Source: Reichenbachiella ulvae
GTDB lineage: Bacteria > Bacteroidota > Bacteroidia > Cytophagales > Cyclobacteriaceae
Length of the DNA stretch: 64,000 nt
Direction of reading: 5' to 3'
NCBI RefSeq assembly: GCF_025833875.1
Contig: NZ_JAOYOD010000001.1
Span: 3,224,001 to 3,288,000 of the forward strand
Both the position numbers and the translations under genes were made by a program. How positions within the stretch are numbered: the first letter of the stretch is position 1; each line of letters starts with the position of its first letter. Below are positions 62,901 through 64,000 of this stretch, piece after piece. A model generated the notes under the pieces. That model saw nothing but the letters and a program-made list of their open reading frames with translations, had not been told where the DNA came from and made no database searches.

Positions 62901-63168
62901 AGGTAATGGGAAGATTGCTATCATCACAACAGTAAATGATGAAAGCTGCCAAATCAAGATTACAGATACGGGTGTCGGGATGAGCGAAGAGCATATGACT
63001 AGAGTTGGAGAGCCATTTTTCACAACCAAGGGACCTGGAGAAGGTACCGGTTTGGGGATGGCAATCACGATTTCGATTATAGAAGAGCATCAGGGAGGAC
63101 TCAGTTTGGATTCGGTGGAAAGTCAAGGAAGCACCTTCACTATTTCCTTGCCACTAAAAGTCAGTTGA
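59908..63168 (+). CDS. sensor histidine kinase with N-terminal beta-propeller
   Basis: The 1086-residue protein has a signal peptide/anchor (to about 26), a large extracytoplasmic part with two-component regulator propeller (Reg_prop) repeats (for example KIWITGVGKIYTMDTSG and GRIWLGGSYLDYW), a Y_Y_Y domain (FSYQLDDQKWSPYSHE to FKVRAMRKEG), a membrane helix at about 795-813, a coiled coil and a HisKA/HATPase kinase core with the phosphoacceptor His876 in AGVAHEINNPL and G boxes ITDTGVGM and GEGTGLGM. The architecture resembles one-piece hybrid sensors of Bacteroidota, but no receiver or HTH output domain is attached, so it needs a separate response regulator that is not in the window. The ligand is unknown. 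Confidence 0.93.
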   Translation: MIDMTKCLKPYFWILWVLSPLLTYGQRTYTPSMADPLTESRRFALFPELENQGVRCITSFPQSELYWFGLDSGIASYDGYNWKVFGENDGVFKPADKILITKNETVYAVGQNGLIKLVDGQWQFVFQMPSEIRLFTKSFKQLSSGNLIISSQLGVILVKQNERPYLLTSQKKWEEYEAYNEVFQYVQIPEIYLTEGEYSGSTDTHELSPGVLWVAIDYRRQEEKGEILQVTEKDILSGSLTSVEMLSHFYGIRLGDQQTIFQASNGVIWVINHSNRVAALAYSNGVWERIDFGSKLNTNFYAENIEETPDGKIWITGVGKIYTMDTSGQWVNYNSEDLGIKQTHIDLHVGNYNDLWIFGSKSNVYKVDMSQDKWVGYLGLNFQCQTSDGTSWFLDIDGNIIKKKNGKWIILDKTANQIEDPVSLYAAKDDIIWLVGSQDQTAAASYLKDGNWEMIIMPALSWGVDYRAFYESKEGEIWLGATSDVHDDRKQLGGVIQIKNPYDIENRKFTHHIPHTTASGLAKQNAYGLAQSKDGRIWLGGSYLDYWEGDIWHRLDSIEALDDYVNEVYNDQNGTLYVGSRHHGLYILKENQWTNYTSDGDLTSNNIIGIASDEEGKKIWIATDKGYSHFNGTLWINDIFPQELTLSYEGGAIFNIDDQLWISVSPREWKRRVYDQSPLSKKVIQNFQSYKYEGDTISPETWIDSYTESVDHFGNTAIFWSGKDFFNTTKTESLLFSYQLDDQKWSPYSHETSHTFLSLTDGKHTFKVRAMRKEGNVDPTPAQIEFTVLPPVWKQLWFITLLILFMGIIFYYQYQIYQKRLILQSVNADLEKSNTTLVKKTEELADALDQLKQAQTKLIQNEKMATLGVLSAGVAHEINNPLNFIKGGVDGLLPIVSELEKKDKNLAKFVKIINEGVKRANAIVKGLGKFSRQTDSTIETCDIHRILEDCLLILHGTMKNNIEIERDFCSEQLIVTGNEGKLHQAFLNILANAQQAIVGNGKIAIITTVNDESCQIKITDTGVGMSEEHMTRVGEPFFTTKGPGEGTGLGMAITISIIEEHQGGLSLDSVESQGSTFTISLPLKVS

Positions 63169-63187
63169 TACAAACTAGAGTAAAACA

Positions 63188-63215
63188 AAAAAAGGATCCC
63201 TAAGGATCCCTTTTC
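63188..63215. terminator. terminator between the sensor kinase and the T9SS cargo gene
   Basis: AAAGGATCC and GGATCCCTTTT pair with a one-base bulge around a CTAA loop; both sides are A/T-flanked, so it may serve both converging genes. Confidence 0.7.
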
Positions 63216-63234
63216 ACTTGTTGGGCAGTATCTA

Positions 63235-64000
63235 CTACTGTTTCATAAATCTGGTGGTAAATGATCGAAGGCTTTCACCTTGCAGTCGAATCAGATAAAC
63301 TCCTGATTTCAGGCCCGATACCGGGATGCTGGATCCACCATCGATCAATACACCTGCATCCAGAATTTGACCATCCAAACCAATGATCTGATATTGACTA
63401 TAGTCCTTAGCATAGCCCTCGATCATGAGTCGTGTTGTTGTTGGATTTGGATAAAGTTTTATACTTGGGGTTGCTTCATCTTTTGCAGATAGCACCTCTT
63501 CAGCTTCTATGGTTATTTCGAATGTCTCGGTGATGCTAGCGCCAGAAGCATCCGTTGCGGTTACCTCCACACTCAATACATTGCCTTCCATCGTCGAAAG
63601 ATCTACGGCCTGAGACAATATCAGATCTGTACCATCAATTTCGAACATATCTGAGCTTTCGCTGAAGGTCAACACTTCCTCACCGTCTTCGTCGCTAGCC
63701 GACAAGGTTCCTACTAGAGCACCTGCTTGAGCACCATCTTGTACTACATTGGCTGATAAAGCCAATCCAAATGGCGCATCATTTTGATCTGTAATCTGGA
63801 TGGTAAAACTCTCTGTGAAGTTATTTCCATTACCATCATTAACAGTGATCTCGATGCTGTAGTTACTTTGAGATTCAAAATTGTAGACTTCATTGGCCAC
63901 TAGCTGGCTTCCGCTGATAGCAAAAGCTCCTCCTTCAGCCTGACGCAATCCAACTTCGATAGCTTCAGAAATCACGCTCACTGAATATGTGTAAGTCTCA
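63235..64000 (-). CDS. T9SS type A sorting-domain protein with cadherin-like repeats (C-terminal part; runs off the right edge)
   Basis: The frame is open to the right edge, so only the C-terminal 254 residues or so are seen. It contains two cadherin-like domains (SQLVANEVYNFESQSNYSIE to DQNDAPFG, and DLILSQAVDLSTMEGNVLSV) and ends in a type A T9SS sorting domain: SIKLYPNPTTTRLMIEGY, GLKSGVYLIRLQG, and a final MKQ. The GTG at 63981 is probably internal and not the start, because coding-like sequence (TYTYSVS) continues upstream of it. It is exported across the outer membrane by T9SS, probably remaining at the surface. Confidence 0.9.
   Translation of the reverse strand, partial: ETYTYSVSVISEAIEVGLRQAEGGAFAISGSQLVANEVYNFESQSNYSIEITVNDGNGNNFTESFTIQITDQNDAPFGLALSANVVQDGAQAGALVGTLSASDEDGEEVLTFSESSDMFEIDGTDLILSQAVDLSTMEGNVLSVEVTATDASGASITETFEITIEAEEVLSAKDEATPSIKLYPNPTTTRLMIEGYAKDYSQYQIIGLDGQILDAGVLIDGGSSIPVSGLKSGVYLIRLQGESLRSFTTRFMKQ

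Overview
The window is chromosomal DNA of a marine-type or soil-type gliding-lineage Bacteroidota, most likely order Cytophagales. The evidence is a PorP/SprF protein with type IX secretion (T9SS) sorting domains, a SusC-like TonB receptor with a carboxypeptidase-like N-terminal domain, DUF4199 and DUF4301 proteins, BatA-type double-TM proteins, and upstream boxes of the Bacteroidota form TAnnTTTG. No rRNA, tRNA, CRISPR array, insertion sequence or prophage was seen. Genus is not resolvable by eye.

Layout. 1-2.4 kb: the start of a radical SAM gene, rmuC and a small lipoprotein. 2.6-8.0 kb: a tight operon of a BatA/vWA protein, a dihydroorotase-like protein lacking its metal ligands, two DUF4199 membrane proteins and a GT2 glycosyltransferase. 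8.0-10.1 kb: a VapBC-type toxin-antitoxin pair, a methyltransferase and a helical membrane-anchored protein. 10.3-16.2 kb: a membrane pyrophosphatase with a Cys-rich tail, then housekeeping genes (a trmN6-like tRNA methyltransferase gene, rnhA, marC-like, aroQ, xerD). 16.3-30.0 kb: one minus-strand operon of a giant repeat adhesin (about 3380 residues if one extra base is removed), PorP/SprF and an OmpA/PD40 protein. 30.2-40.4 kb: pyrD, ftsK, lolA, an NRDE-family hydrolase, a CtpA-type protease, two overlooked small genes (35 and 58 residues), a CASTOR/POLLUX-like channel and a secreted coiled-coil protein. 40.5-46.1 kb: a TonB-dependent receptor, a Ser/Ala-rich lipoprotein and a MoxR ATPase. 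46.3-55.1 kb: a glycogen/alpha-glucan locus with a eukaryote-type GT3 glycogen synthase on one strand and GH31, CBM48, GT4 and GH57-like genes on the other. 55.1-59.0 kb: a four-gene operon that reads as a D-amino-acid uptake and breakdown pathway. 59.2-64 kb: a YdeI-like protein, a large beta-propeller sensor histidine kinase and the C-terminal end of another T9SS cargo.

The most distinctive items are the giant adhesin, whose 231-bp and 300-bp tandem arrays show recent homogenisation and whose sorting domain is cut off by one base; a 35-residue membrane protein gene with its own near-consensus promoter and terminator; the proposed D-amino-acid operon; and two enzyme-like proteins (dihydroorotase and GH57) that have lost catalytic residues.
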